NCBI GenBank assembly: GCA_026393535.1
Contig: JAPKZY010000037.1
Location: 1 to 64,000 of the forward strand
DNA length: 64,000 bases
Direction of reading: 5' to 3'
DNA from: Actinomycetota bacterium
GTDB taxonomy: Bacteria > Actinomycetota > Acidimicrobiia > Acidimicrobiales > Ilumatobacteraceae
Position numbers and translations under genes: made by a program. The notes beneath the pieces are model-generated. The model was not told the DNA's origin, did not search any database, and worked only from the letters and a program-made list of their open reading frames with translations. Shown in pieces: positions 11,383 through 19,916 of the stretch (position 1 is its first letter; the number at the start of each line of letters is the position of its first letter).

Positions 11383-13476
11383 ATGAGCGAGCCACAGAAC
11401 ATGCCAGGCACAGTGCTGTCCGGGAGATACCAAGTCGACCAACTGCGTCTCGAGTCCGTAGGTTCATCTTCGGGAGCCCTGCAGTACGACGCAACTGACC
11501 TGTCTTCGCTTGAAGCAATCTCAGTGCGCATTGTTGCGCTCAGCCAATTGATTGACACTGCTCTTGGGTCCACCACTTCTGATGACGCCCTTGCCGCCTT
11601 TGAGCAGCAGTTCGATATCGCTTCCAGTCTTCGCCACCCATGCATCGAGTCGGTACTTGACCATGGAGAGGTCACCCTCGACGGCGAGCGGTACGTCTTT
11701 GTGGTGGGCGAGCGTCTTGCCGGTGGATCACTACGTGAATTCCTTGACCGTGGCCGACGCCTCACCCCGTCTCAGGCCTTGATTGTCGGAATCGATATTT
11801 GTCGTGCCCTCGATGCGGCCGCAAAGCAGGGCATCAGCCATAGCGACCTGCGTCCTTCTCGGTTGGTCTTTGGTCTTGACCGTCGCGTGCGCCTTGTCGG
11901 ATTCGGAGCCCCGCTTCGTCCGCTTGATGCTCTTGGTCTCGAGCAAGCCACATACAGCGCACCCGAATTGGCAGAGGGCGGAGCACGCAGCGCGTCGTCC
12001 GACGTATATTCGCTAGCACTCATTCTTGTCGAGTCGATGACAGGCGATGTTCCGTTTGCCGGAGAAACTGTCGCTGCAGCGTTTGCAAATCGTTCCGGCA
12101 AGTTATTGCCAGTCAATGCAGATTTTGGTGCGTTGGCACAAGTGCTTGAACACGCGGGTCGACCAACTGCAGCAGAGAGATTTTCTCCGCGTGAATTCGG
12201 ACAAGCACTTGTTCAGTCTGCTGAAAATTTGCCACGCCCTACTCCGATTGATGTTGTCGGTACCGGATTGTTCGATGCAGAAGTTGCAGTGACGGATCCG
12301 TCACAACCAGTTGTGCGCCCTGACCTTTCAATGATGCCACCAGTGGAAAATGTTGCACCGAACGAACCGATTCTTATTCGCACAACACCGAAGTTCGGTG
12401 GCAGTGAAGTAATTGATCCACCAACTGCATTGATTGCCACCGATGGTTCTGCTGGAACTCCACTCACTATTGGCGGCGACGACACCGGCCCAATTGCAAT
12501 GGATGCTGATTCATTGCAAGTTCTTGCTGCAGAAGACCCAACATCTCAGGTGGTTCGGCCAAAGAAGCGTTGGGGTCGCCGTATTGCAATTGGCGTTGTA
12601 GTTGTTGCTCTTATTGCTGGTGCAGGCGTTGGCGCATACTTCACTGTTCTGAACCCTAAAAACCCTGTTCCTGCGCTTGTGGGTTTAACGGAAGCTGAAG
12701 CACGTAACCAAGTGTCACCATTCGGATGGGGAATCACCGTCGTGAAAGAGCGCAGTGACAGCGTGCAAGCCGGACAAATTATTCGCACAGATCCAGTGCT
12801 GGGCGCCAACCTTGCAAAGCGTGACGGAATCACAATGGTGGTTTCTGAAGGGCCAACACTTTCTGTTCTGATTGAACTCGCTGGTCTTACAGCAGATGAT
12901 GCAAAAGCAAAATTGGCAGAGCTGGGTCTTGAGGCTGCGCCTATCGACACAGCTGATGAAGCAGTCGCCATTGGCTCAGTTGTGTCGTGGACTGTCCCAG
13001 ATCAACCAACGTTGAAAGTTGGCGATTCAGTCGTCAAGGGCACCACTGTTGCAATCAATGTCTCTACAGGTCCAGCAATGCGCGAAGTTCCGAACCTTCT
13101 CGGAATGACGCTTGAAGCAGCAACCGCAAAACTGACAGAACTTGGTCTCGTTGTTGTCGAAGCTCCGACAATGGGAAGTCCTGATGTTCCTGCCGGACAA
13201 ATTTCTGTGCAAGTACCTGTTGCTGCCGAAAAGTTGGCAAAGGGTGGCACCGTCACAATCACGGTGTCGAAGGGTCAAACCACCACATTGATCCCCACGA
13301 TTTACGGCAGAGACCTCGCCTCCGTGAAAGAACGCCTGCTGAAGTACGGAATGGTCATCGGCAAAGTCACCGGAAACACAAAGCGCGGCCTGAAGAGTGC
13401 CCTTGTTGACGGCAAAGTCGTCAAGAACTACGCCCGCGTCATCGTCGGTAAGACCGTCGACCTCGTCTTCCCCTAA
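11383..13476 (+). CDS. PASTA-domain transmembrane pseudokinase (PknB-like architecture)
   Basis: A 697-residue protein with the architecture of cell-wall-sensing Ser/Thr kinases: a kinase-like domain (about 10-275), a linker, one membrane segment (IAIGVVVVALIAGAGVGAYF, about 398-420) and four extracellular PASTA repeats. The kinase fold is recognisable (YSAPEL in the activation segment, later SSDVYSLALILVESMTGDVPF), but key residues are altered: the ATP-binding Lys position is Arg49, the catalytic loop reads HSDLRPSR (Asp145 kept, Lys and Asn lost), and DFG is GFG (163-165). The glycine loop is also degenerate. I infer a pseudokinase that binds muropeptides or lipid II through PASTA and partners, rather than a phosphotransferase. 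The real cell-division kinase may lie elsewhere. Confidence 0.85.
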   Translation: MSEPQNMPGTVLSGRYQVDQLRLESVGSSSGALQYDATDLSSLEAISVRIVALSQLIDTALGSTTSDDALAAFEQQFDIASSLRHPCIESVLDHGEVTLDGERYVFVVGERLAGGSLREFLDRGRRLTPSQALIVGIDICRALDAAAKQGISHSDLRPSRLVFGLDRRVRLVGFGAPLRPLDALGLEQATYSAPELAEGGARSASSDVYSLALILVESMTGDVPFAGETVAAAFANRSGKLLPVNADFGALAQVLEHAGRPTAAERFSPREFGQALVQSAENLPRPTPIDVVGTGLFDAEVAVTDPSQPVVRPDLSMMPPVENVAPNEPILIRTTPKFGGSEVIDPPTALIATDGSAGTPLTIGGDDTGPIAMDADSLQVLAAEDPTSQVVRPKKRWGRRIAIGVVVVALIAGAGVGAYFTVLNPKNPVPALVGLTEAEARNQVSPFGWGITVVKERSDSVQAGQIIRTDPVLGANLAKRDGITMVVSEGPTLSVLIELAGLTADDAKAKLAELGLEAAPIDTADEAVAIGSVVSWTVPDQPTLKVGDSVVKGTTVAINVSTGPAMREVPNLLGMTLEAATAKLTELGLVVVEAPTMGSPDVPAGQISVQVPVAAEKLAKGGTVTITVSKGQTTTLIPTIYGRDLASVKERLLKYGMVIGKVTGNTKRGLKSALVDGKVVKNYARVIVGKTVDLVFP

Positions 13477-13522
13477 TCTCGGTTCTGTCGGCGTTGTGCC
13501 GATTCTCAACGAGGGGGTTTCC

Positions 13523-14413
13523 ATGGGAGCACTAGACGGACGCGTAGCGATAATTACCGGAGCAGGACGCGGCATTGGCCGTGAACATGCGCTTCTGTTT
13601 GCAGCAGAGGGCGCAAAAGTGGTTGTCAATGACCTGGGCGGCGCGAATGATGGTTCGGGCGAAGATGCAGCACCTGCACAACAAGTCGTGAATGAAATCA
13701 AAGCCATGGGCGGCGAAGCTATTGCAAACTTCGACAACGTTGCCGATTGGGAAGGTGCACAGCGCATGATCAATGCTGCTGTCGAAACATTCGGAGACCT
13801 TGACATCTTGGTGAACAATGCGGGCATATTGCGCGACCGCGTGTTGGTCAACATGACTGAAAGCGAATGGGACGCAGTTATTGCTGTTCACCTCAAAGGA
13901 CATTTTGCACCGTCCCGTTGGGCAGCTGCATATTGGCGTGAGCAATTCAAATCAGGTGTAACGAAGCAACGCCATATCGTTCATACATCATCTACATCTG
14001 GATTGTTTTCAAACCCTGGACAGTCAAACTATGGCGCAGCGAAAACTGGAATCGCGACATTCTCGCAAATTCTTGCGAAGGAACTAGTTCGATACAACGT
14101 AAAAAGCAACTCCATTGCACCAGGTGCACGTACGCGTTTGACTCTTGCGACTCCAGGTCTTGGCGATCGAATTGGTGCACCTACCGATGCAGCAAAGTTT
14201 GACGAGTGGGACCCAGCAAACATTTCACCGTTGGTCTGCTATCTATCATCTGAAGCATGTGAATTCACAGGCGAAACGTTCTATGTTGCTGCTGGCGAGG
14301 TCACTCGTATCAAATCGTGGGAACGAGCAGAGACCGTCAATCAAAATGATCGTTGGGAAGTGTCAAAACTCACAGAGGCACTGAAGGCTATGGCCGCTGA
14401 GGTGAAGAAGTAA
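13523..14413 (+). CDS. Short-chain dehydrogenase, hydroxyacyl-CoA dehydrogenase type
   Basis: The start at 13523 has GAGGGGG at 13511-13517; longer in-frame extensions overlap the pseudokinase gene. The 296-residue product has the NAD(P) motif ITGAGRGIGREHAL, VVNDLGG, LVNNAGILRD, the catalytic Ser in HTSSTSG and the YGAAK active-site Tyr and Lys. NDLGG after strand 2 and the insert GANDGSGEDAAPAQQV are typical of the SDRs related to the dehydrogenase part of peroxisomal multifunctional enzyme 2, which oxidise 3-hydroxyacyl-CoA. This fits the crotonase and acyl-CoA dehydrogenase genes in the window. The exact substrate is not known. Confidence 0.88.
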   Translation: MGALDGRVAIITGAGRGIGREHALLFAAEGAKVVVNDLGGANDGSGEDAAPAQQVVNEIKAMGGEAIANFDNVADWEGAQRMINAAVETFGDLDILVNNAGILRDRVLVNMTESEWDAVIAVHLKGHFAPSRWAAAYWREQFKSGVTKQRHIVHTSSTSGLFSNPGQSNYGAAKTGIATFSQILAKELVRYNVKSNSIAPGARTRLTLATPGLGDRIGAPTDAAKFDEWDPANISPLVCYLSSEACEFTGETFYVAAGEVTRIKSWERAETVNQNDRWEVSKLTEALKAMAAEVKK

Positions 14414-14436
14414 CGAACTAAACTGGAGTTCCCCCC

Positions 14437-15951
14437 ATGAATTCCCGCAACGACAAATACGAAGAGCTCGCCCCGCACGGGAAAGCAACAATCACCTTTG
14501 AACAAGGTGGTGTTGACGAAGTATCGGTTGTTCCATGGACACAAATGATTCCGCGCAAGCTTGCACGGAAAGTCGGCCTTACTAAAAAATGGGCAACGCT
14601 TTTTGTAGTCCTCGCTGGTCTATTTACAACTAGTGCCACCATCACAATCTTGGTGGTGTCCTTAGAGACCATTGCAACTGACTTGAACTCATCGGTCAGT
14701 GTCTTGAACTGGTCAATTACAGGGCCTATGTTGGCGTTCGGTGTTGTGGGTCCGGCGTACGGAAAAATTGGTGACCTCTACGGACACAAAAAGGTCTACG
14801 TCTTTGGACTGTTGTTCGCCGGAATCTTTGCGGGCTTAACTGCCTTTGCATGGAATGCAGTGTCCATGGTGGTGTTTCGATTGTTATCAGCAACAGCAGG
14901 GTCTGCCACGGGCCCGGCCGCAATGGCCTATGTCAACAGGTTGTTTGAGCCGAACGAACGGGTTCGCCCGCTTGGGTTATGGAGTTTTGTTACTGCAGGT
15001 GCGCCGGTCCTAGGCGTTGTCATTGGCGGCCCCGTTATATCGGCCATTGGGTGGCGGATGATTTTTGTGGTGCAGGCACCGCTGTTGCTTGGCGCAGCTT
15101 TGTTGGCATGGAATCTGTTGCCGCAAACTACGCGATCGAAAAATGTGAAATTTGATGTAAAGGGTTCTGTCACCCTTGGCTTCGGTGCCACATTATTTCT
15201 ACTCACAATAAATCGCGGACATAGTTGGGGTTGGACCTCGCCAGCCATTCTTATTTTTGCTGTTGCGTCGTTGACATCATTGTGGTTGTTCATTCGTACT
15301 GAACGAGTTGCAGAAGCGCCTTTGATGCCGTTGCACTGGTTACGCACGCCAAACATAATTTTGCCAATCGCGATTCAGTCGCTCATTAACTTTGCCTATA
15401 TGGGTGGGTTTATTGTGGTGCCACAAATGCTGGAAAGAGGTTTGGGTTACTCTGCATCCCACGTGGGATGGTTGATCATTGCTCGACCATTGACATTTTC
15501 TATAACTGCTCCTCTTGCTAGTTTTTTCACCATGCGAGCAGGGGAACGAAAGTCTGGGGTTATTGGTGCATGCGCGGTCATTGCATCCATGTTGATTTTG
15601 TCCAGCCTTGCTAGTGGATCTTCAGATTTGCTCGTTGTTCTTGGGCTCGGACTATCGGGAATCGGTTTTGGTATTGCAGCACCGGCACTCACTGCACTTG
15701 TCGCTAATGCTGTTGATGATGAAACAATTGGTGTTGCAGGTGCAATGCAACAACTGCTGTCGCAAATGGGGGCAGTACTTGGTTCCACAGTCATGATTTC
15801 AGTGCATGAAATGACAGTGGGGTCTACGTCAGTGGTCCGCAGTTATGGAATCGCTTTGTTATTTGGTGCCGGCACGGCAACTGCTGCTGCATTGCTTGCA
15901 ACTCGTCTGACACCCACCGACAGGTCGGCCGAGGCGATGGCTAACACTTAA
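14437..15951 (+). CDS. MFS transporter, DHA2 (EmrB/QacA) drug-export type
   Basis: A 504-residue protein with a cytoplasmic N-terminal extension of about 50 residues and then roughly 14 membrane segments. The first helix region ends with the DHA2-like SSVSVLNWSITGPMLAFGVVG, followed by the MFS motif A region GKIGDLYGHKKVYVFG and motif C-like GAPVLGVVIGGPV. Members use the proton gradient to export lipophilic compounds. GGAG lies 8 bp before the ATG. It follows the SDR by 23 bp, possibly in one transcript, and overlaps the convergent SCP2 gene by 4 bp. Substrate unknown. Confidence 0.87.
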   Translation: MNSRNDKYEELAPHGKATITFEQGGVDEVSVVPWTQMIPRKLARKVGLTKKWATLFVVLAGLFTTSATITILVVSLETIATDLNSSVSVLNWSITGPMLAFGVVGPAYGKIGDLYGHKKVYVFGLLFAGIFAGLTAFAWNAVSMVVFRLLSATAGSATGPAAMAYVNRLFEPNERVRPLGLWSFVTAGAPVLGVVIGGPVISAIGWRMIFVVQAPLLLGAALLAWNLLPQTTRSKNVKFDVKGSVTLGFGATLFLLTINRGHSWGWTSPAILIFAVASLTSLWLFIRTERVAEAPLMPLHWLRTPNIILPIAIQSLINFAYMGGFIVVPQMLERGLGYSASHVGWLIIARPLTFSITAPLASFFTMRAGERKSGVIGACAVIASMLILSSLASGSSDLLVVLGLGLSGIGFGIAAPALTALVANAVDDETIGVAGAMQQLLSQMGAVLGSTVMISVHEMTVGSTSVVRSYGIALLFGAGTATAAALLATRLTPTDRSAEAMANT

Positions 15952-16355
15952 GCAGTAATTGCTTTTATCTCAGCAGCCACAGCGTCTGTTTTGTCGGTTT
16001 GTGGCAACGATGTTTGCATCACCATTAACCGAGTGATGTCACCTTCAACTTTGATACGACCTGCCATGAACGCTTGCATGCTTGCCGTGGGGTCTTGCTC
16101 TACAAATAACTTGCGAGCTGTTTCATAATCAGTTGTCACTGTGAGATCCGAGTCTTCTAAGGAGCCCAATTCCATTTCCAGACTGCCGTTTGATGTATCG
16201 ATATAGGCCGAGATAGAGCCATCGCCAAATGGGACTTTGGTAGTGATCATGTTGATACGGACAACGACATCAATGACCGGCACATCGCCCGAATACCTGT
16301 GACGTATGTCGCGAGCAGCCTCAATCCATGATTCTGAGAGAAATTGATGGCTCAT
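15948..16355 (-). CDS. SCP2 sterol-carrier-like domain protein
   Basis: A 135-residue single-domain protein. The order VIDVVVRINMITTKVPFGDG, YIDTSNGSLEMELG, DLTVTTDYETARKLFVEQDP and FMAGRIKVEGDITRLMVMQ is the SCP2 lipid-binding fold, the last segment holding the conserved G-R-I/K-G-D pattern. It likely binds fatty acyl-CoA or a sterol-like ligand. It is divergent from serA, with 81 bp between, and convergent with the MFS gene. A role in lipid handling is inferred from the fold only. Confidence 0.85.
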   Translation of the reverse strand: MSHQFLSESWIEAARDIRHRYSGDVPVIDVVVRINMITTKVPFGDGSISAYIDTSNGSLEMELGSLEDSDLTVTTDYETARKLFVEQDPTASMQAFMAGRIKVEGDITRLMVMQTSLPQTDKTDAVAAEIKAITA

Positions 16356-16436
16356 ATTGGGTCCTGTCGGGAAAGAAACTTTACGGATTGTTCAATCCAT
16401 GTCATAAACCACGACGCTAGCGATAAGAATTGACAA

Positions 16437-18011
16437 ATGTCCAGAATATTGGTGTCAGAAGAATTAGCCGAAAGCGGACTCAGCAAATTGCGCGCCGCTG
16501 GTCACGAAGTAGACGTGCAGGTCGGGCTCACCCCCGAACAATTGCAGGTTGCAATAAAAGGCGCACATGCCCTCATCGTGCGCTCAGCCACGCAAGTAGA
16601 CGATGCGCTTCTTGCGGCCGCTGACGACCTTATTGTCGTCGGACGTGCCGGTGTTGGTCTTGACAATGTGGATGTCGAATCTGCCACCCGTCGTGGTGTC
16701 ATGGTGTCGAATGCCCCCGAGTCGAACATCGTCTCTGCAGCTGAGCACACCATGGCCATGTTGTTGGCAGTTGCTCGTAATGTGCCCCAAGCCCACGCAG
16801 CGTTGGTGCTGGGTCGTTGGGAACGTAGCAAGTGGGAAGGTGTCGAATTGTTCGACAAGACTCTCGGAGTTGTTGGCCTTGGACGTATTGGCAAATTAGT
16901 AGCGCAACGTGCAGCGGCCTTTGGTATGCGTGTTATCGCATTTGATCCGTTCGTCTCTGAAGAGCGTGCTCGTGCGATGAATGTTGAACTGGCTGAACTA
17001 AATGATCTTGTCAAGCGATCAGACTTCATCACCGTTCATTTGCCTAAGAATAAAGACACTGTCAACTTGTTCGATGCAAAGATGCTTGCAACTGCAAAAC
17101 CATCGTTGCGCATCATCAACGTTGCACGTGGCGGAATTATTAATGAGGCTGATCTTGCTGAAGCAGTCAAGAATGGTGTCATTGCTGGCGCAGCGCTTGA
17201 CGTATTCGACAAAGAGCCAACCACTGAGTCGCCGTTGTTTCAAGTTCCAGGCATTGTTGTAACTCCGCACCTTGGTGCAAGTACAACTGAGGCGCAAGAC
17301 CGCGCAGGCGACCACATTGCGGATCAGATTCTTCTTGCACTTGCTGGTGATTTCGTTCCATACGCCGTCAATATCTCTGCTGCTGATGCGAATGAAACCT
17401 TGAAGCCATACTTGCCACTGGCAGAGCGCCTTGGTCGTCTCTTTTCATCAGCAGCTGGAGCAAATATTTCTGAACTGGAAATCATCGCCACCGGAGAAAT
17501 CGCTGGCTATGACACGCGCATTCTTACGTTGAGCGCACTGAAGGGCTTCTTCTCGGCCCGCCATGATGACGCCGTTACGTATGTGAATGCTCCACAAATT
17601 GCTGCAGCCCAGAACATAACAATCAAGGAAAACAAAGTGACGAACTCTGGTTCAAACAGTGATTATGTCAACCTCATCACATTGCGTGCAGGAACACACA
17701 GCATCGCCGCAACTCTTGTTGGCCCTCGTCGTCAAGCGCGCATTGTCATGGTCGATGACCACATGACAGACGTTCCGCCGTCTGATTACATGCTCGTCGT
17801 TCGCAATGATGACCGCCCGGGAGTTATTGGACTTGTCGGGACACTCTTGGGTGCCCACAACGTGAACATTGCAGACATGGATGTGGGTCGGGCACTCACG
17901 CCAGGAACAGCCTTGATGGTGATTGCAACTACCGATGAAACTCCGGATGCCGTAATTGAAGAACTTCGCGCCAAGCCGGGAATTATTGAAGTAACTGCTC
18001 TACACAGTTAA
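16437..18011 (+). CDS. serA: D-3-phosphoglycerate dehydrogenase
   Basis: A 524-residue long-form SerA. It has the N-terminal ILVSEELAESGLSKL, the NAD motif GVVGLGRIGKLVAQRAAAFG, the catalytic Arg/Glu/His set (NVARGGIINEADL, DVFDKEP, TPHLGASTTEAQ), an intervening ASB-type regulatory domain and a C-terminal ACT domain (MLVVRNDDRPGVIGLVGTLL). It carries out the first step of serine synthesis; the ACT domain usually binds serine for feedback inhibition. No Shine-Dalgarno is evident before the ATG, so it may be leaderless. Its 3' end overlaps the convergent nucleotidyltransferase gene by 4 bp. Confidence 0.95.
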   Translation: MSRILVSEELAESGLSKLRAAGHEVDVQVGLTPEQLQVAIKGAHALIVRSATQVDDALLAAADDLIVVGRAGVGLDNVDVESATRRGVMVSNAPESNIVSAAEHTMAMLLAVARNVPQAHAALVLGRWERSKWEGVELFDKTLGVVGLGRIGKLVAQRAAAFGMRVIAFDPFVSEERARAMNVELAELNDLVKRSDFITVHLPKNKDTVNLFDAKMLATAKPSLRIINVARGGIINEADLAEAVKNGVIAGAALDVFDKEPTTESPLFQVPGIVVTPHLGASTTEAQDRAGDHIADQILLALAGDFVPYAVNISAADANETLKPYLPLAERLGRLFSSAAGANISELEIIATGEIAGYDTRILTLSALKGFFSARHDDAVTYVNAPQIAAAQNITIKENKVTNSGSNSDYVNLITLRAGTHSIAATLVGPRRQARIVMVDDHMTDVPPSDYMLVVRNDDRPGVIGLVGTLLGAHNVNIADMDVGRALTPGTALMVIATTDETPDAVIEELRAKPGIIEVTALHS

Positions 18012-18574
18012 CTGGCGGAATCAACTTGGTCGAGAAGTCGCTCGAGGTCAGGTAAAAGTCCCAATCGACTTGCCCAATTACGCAGGTACGCACGATCCAA
18101 ACTATTTCTGGCCACCAAATCTGCGCAGTCTGACCATTGCCGTTCTGAACTGGTGGTCAGACGCCAACGAAGTTTTGCGAGCACTATGTCCTCTGCGGTA
18201 GCAACGTAAGCGGGTATGCCATGAATAAGAGATTGAACGCGTCGTGATAGTCGTATTTGGGCAAATTCATCATTTAGTGGTGCCACGAAGACGTCAACTT
18301 TTGTTCCGTGTTCAGGATGCAGAACATTAAATGAGCCCCCGTGAGTTAGAGCGAAGCGCGCATCAGATTCAGGAACATAGAAAGCTTCATTACCAAGAAG
18401 TGAAATGATTTCGTCTGCATGCTCGCCGTCGACGAGTGTGATCATGTCTATATCGCTTGTAGAGCGGTCGAGTCCCCACGTGCTTGCACCGGTGGAACCG
18501 ACTATTGCATAGGGAATTGAGTACTTTTCTAAGGCATCAATAACTCGTTGAAGGACTTGGCTCTCTATGTTCAT
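18008..18574 (-). CDS. Nucleotidyltransferase-fold protein (AbiEii/MNT-like)
   Basis: A 188-residue protein with a complete nucleotidyltransferase active-site pattern: IVGSTGASTWGLDRSTSDID near residues 24-43 (GS motif and D-x-D) and a third acidic residue in GTKVDVFVAP. The C-terminal half (EDIVLAKLRWRLTTSSERQW) resembles the helical part of AbiEii-type and DUF6036-type proteins. Its start overlaps the upstream 92-residue gene by 4 bp (ATGA), so the two are coupled. The pair has the layout of a toxin-antitoxin or RNA-modification module; no activity can be assigned from sequence alone. Confidence 0.75.
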   Translation of the reverse strand: MNIESQVLQRVIDALEKYSIPYAIVGSTGASTWGLDRSTSDIDMITLVDGEHADEIISLLGNEAFYVPESDARFALTHGGSFNVLHPEHGTKVDVFVAPLNDEFAQIRLSRRVQSLIHGIPAYVATAEDIVLAKLRWRLTTSSERQWSDCADLVARNSLDRAYLRNWASRLGLLPDLERLLDQVDSAS

Positions 18575-18849
18575 GGAAAGATGCGACGTAAGTATGCTTC
18601 GGCAGCAGTTGCAAGTGCATCGCCATGACGGCGACGAATATATTCACGTCGTATGTCATATTCGGAAAACTCTGGGTGTGTGCGCCGGATGGTTTGGTCG
18701 ACCGTCTGAGCCATTTGTCGAGTTTTCTCTTCAGCTCGTTGCGAACGTTCTTGCATGCTGAGCGAGCGACTGTGGCTTACTTGCATACGCCACACGTCAG
18801 TTGAGGTGTCAAGCGGGATCACTGGCGGATAGTGGTTCACATCAGCCAT
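18571..18849 (-). CDS. Small helical partner of the nucleotidyltransferase
   Basis: A 92-residue charged, mostly helical protein. Its central part MSxQERSQRAEEKTRQMAQT (written with x at the Ser-Met junction) and the later RRTHPEFSEYDIRREYIRRR followed by GDALATAAEAYL match, as far as I recall, the small proteins that often precede AbiEii-like nucleotidyltransferases: a first helix, a HP-x-hydrophobic-S/T motif and a final GDxLA helix. It overlaps the next gene by 4 bp. By analogy it could be the antitoxin or specificity partner; this is inference. Confidence 0.62.
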   Translation of the reverse strand: MADVNHYPPVIPLDTSTDVWRMQVSHSRSLSMQERSQRAEEKTRQMAQTVDQTIRRTHPEFSEYDIRREYIRRRHGDALATAAEAYLRRIFP

Positions 18850-18866
18850 GGTACTGAATGGGTGAG

Positions 18867-19676
18867 TTACCGTGCGGCGCGAAGTGCGTCGCGGGTTTCG
18901 CGAGCAACGCGAGCCGCTGCGGGCATTGGGTCAACCGAATCCGCATACAAGATTGCGCGTGATGAGTTCACTATAAGGCCAGTGCCGTGCGAGTTGGCAC
19001 CGTTCTTCACTACTTCTTCTGGGCTGCCGCCTTGCGCGCCGACACCAGGAACAAGTAACGGCATGTCGCCAACGATTGCGCGTACTTCAGCAAGTTCTGC
19101 TGGGTATGTAGCGCCAACCACCAAGGCAATTTCACCTTTGTGTGACCATTCGTCTGCAGCGCGACGTGCGACATGCTGATACAACGGAATGCCATCGATG
19201 AGTTGCGATTGAAATTCACCGCTGCCTGCATTTGACGTGCGACACAACACGATTGCTGCACCCTTCGGATGTACCAAGTACGGCTCGATGGTGTCGCCGC
19301 CCATGTATGGGTTCACGGTGACTGCATGCGCACCGTAACGATCGAATGCTTCGTGTGCATACATGGTTGCGGTGTCGCCAATGTCGCCGCGCTTTGCATC
19401 AAGAATGATGGGAATCGTCGGGTAGTTGGTACGAATGTAGGCACAAATGCGTTCAAGGTGCGCTTCTGCTCGCGCTGCAGCAAAGTATGCAATCTGCGGT
19501 TTGAAGGCACATGCATATTGTGCGGTGGCGTCAATAATGTCGATGCAAAAGTATTCAATGCCGTCTGCATCAGGCGAATAGTGATGCGTGAGCCGATGTG
19601 GATCTGGATCTAAGCCAACGCACAGTAATGAATCAGCTTCCTTCCAGCGTGCTGTTAGTAGCGACGTGAAAGACAA
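18867..19676 (-). CDS. pyrF: Orotidine-5'-phosphate decarboxylase
   Basis: A 269-residue type 2 PyrF. LLCVGLDPDPHRL opens the TIM barrel, FKPQIAYFAA supplies the substrate-binding Lys, and PIILDAKRGDIGDTATMYA contains the DxKxxD catalytic set. The C-terminal LVPGVGAQGGSPEEVV is the phosphate-binding loop. It makes UMP, the last step of pyrimidine synthesis. It starts 3 bp after the ferredoxin stop and is followed by the nucleotidyltransferase module 17 bp away, so these genes may be one transcript. Confidence 0.94.
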   Translation of the reverse strand: MSFTSLLTARWKEADSLLCVGLDPDPHRLTHHYSPDADGIEYFCIDIIDATAQYACAFKPQIAYFAAARAEAHLERICAYIRTNYPTIPIILDAKRGDIGDTATMYAHEAFDRYGAHAVTVNPYMGGDTIEPYLVHPKGAAIVLCRTSNAGSGEFQSQLIDGIPLYQHVARRAADEWSHKGEIALVVGATYPAELAEVRAIVGDMPLLVPGVGAQGGSPEEVVKNGANSHGTGLIVNSSRAILYADSVDPMPAAARVARETRDALRAAR

Positions 19677-19679
19677 TGG

Positions 19680-19871
19680 TCAGCCTTCGATGGTGATGGC
19701 AGCAGTGGGGCAGAGGTCTGCAGCTTGTGTGACCTTTTCCCGCAACTCTTCACCTGGTGATTCAATCAACACGTAGAGATAGCCGTCTGAGCGGACTTCA
19801 AATACTTCGGGGCAAACTTGTGTGCAGGCACCTGTCGATGCACAAATGTCATAGTCAACGACGACTTTCAT
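19680..19871 (-). CDS. Single-cluster [3Fe-4S]/[4Fe-4S] ferredoxin
   Basis: A 63-residue acidic ferredoxin with CASTGACTQVCPEVF (C-x5-C-x2-C-P) and a distal DLCPTAAI Cys. This spacing, with Ala or Gly in place of the second cysteine of the classic four-Cys motif, is typical of [3Fe-4S] ferredoxins that feed cytochromes P450 in actinobacteria. AAGGAG lies 6-7 bp before the ATG. It sits between leuA and pyrF; no P450 gene is in the window, so the partner is unknown. Confidence 0.9.
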   Translation of the reverse strand: MKVVVDYDICASTGACTQVCPEVFEVRSDGYLYVLIESPGEELREKVTQAADLCPTAAITIEG

Positions 19872-19916
19872 ATTGGGCTCCTTTGTTCTGTACCGAACTT
19901 AGTCGGAACAGACCGC

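Noticed and set aside
13027-13854. A 275-residue minus-strand ORF under the PASTA and SDR genes
   Set aside because: Antisense shadow of two supported genes; composition reflects their codons.
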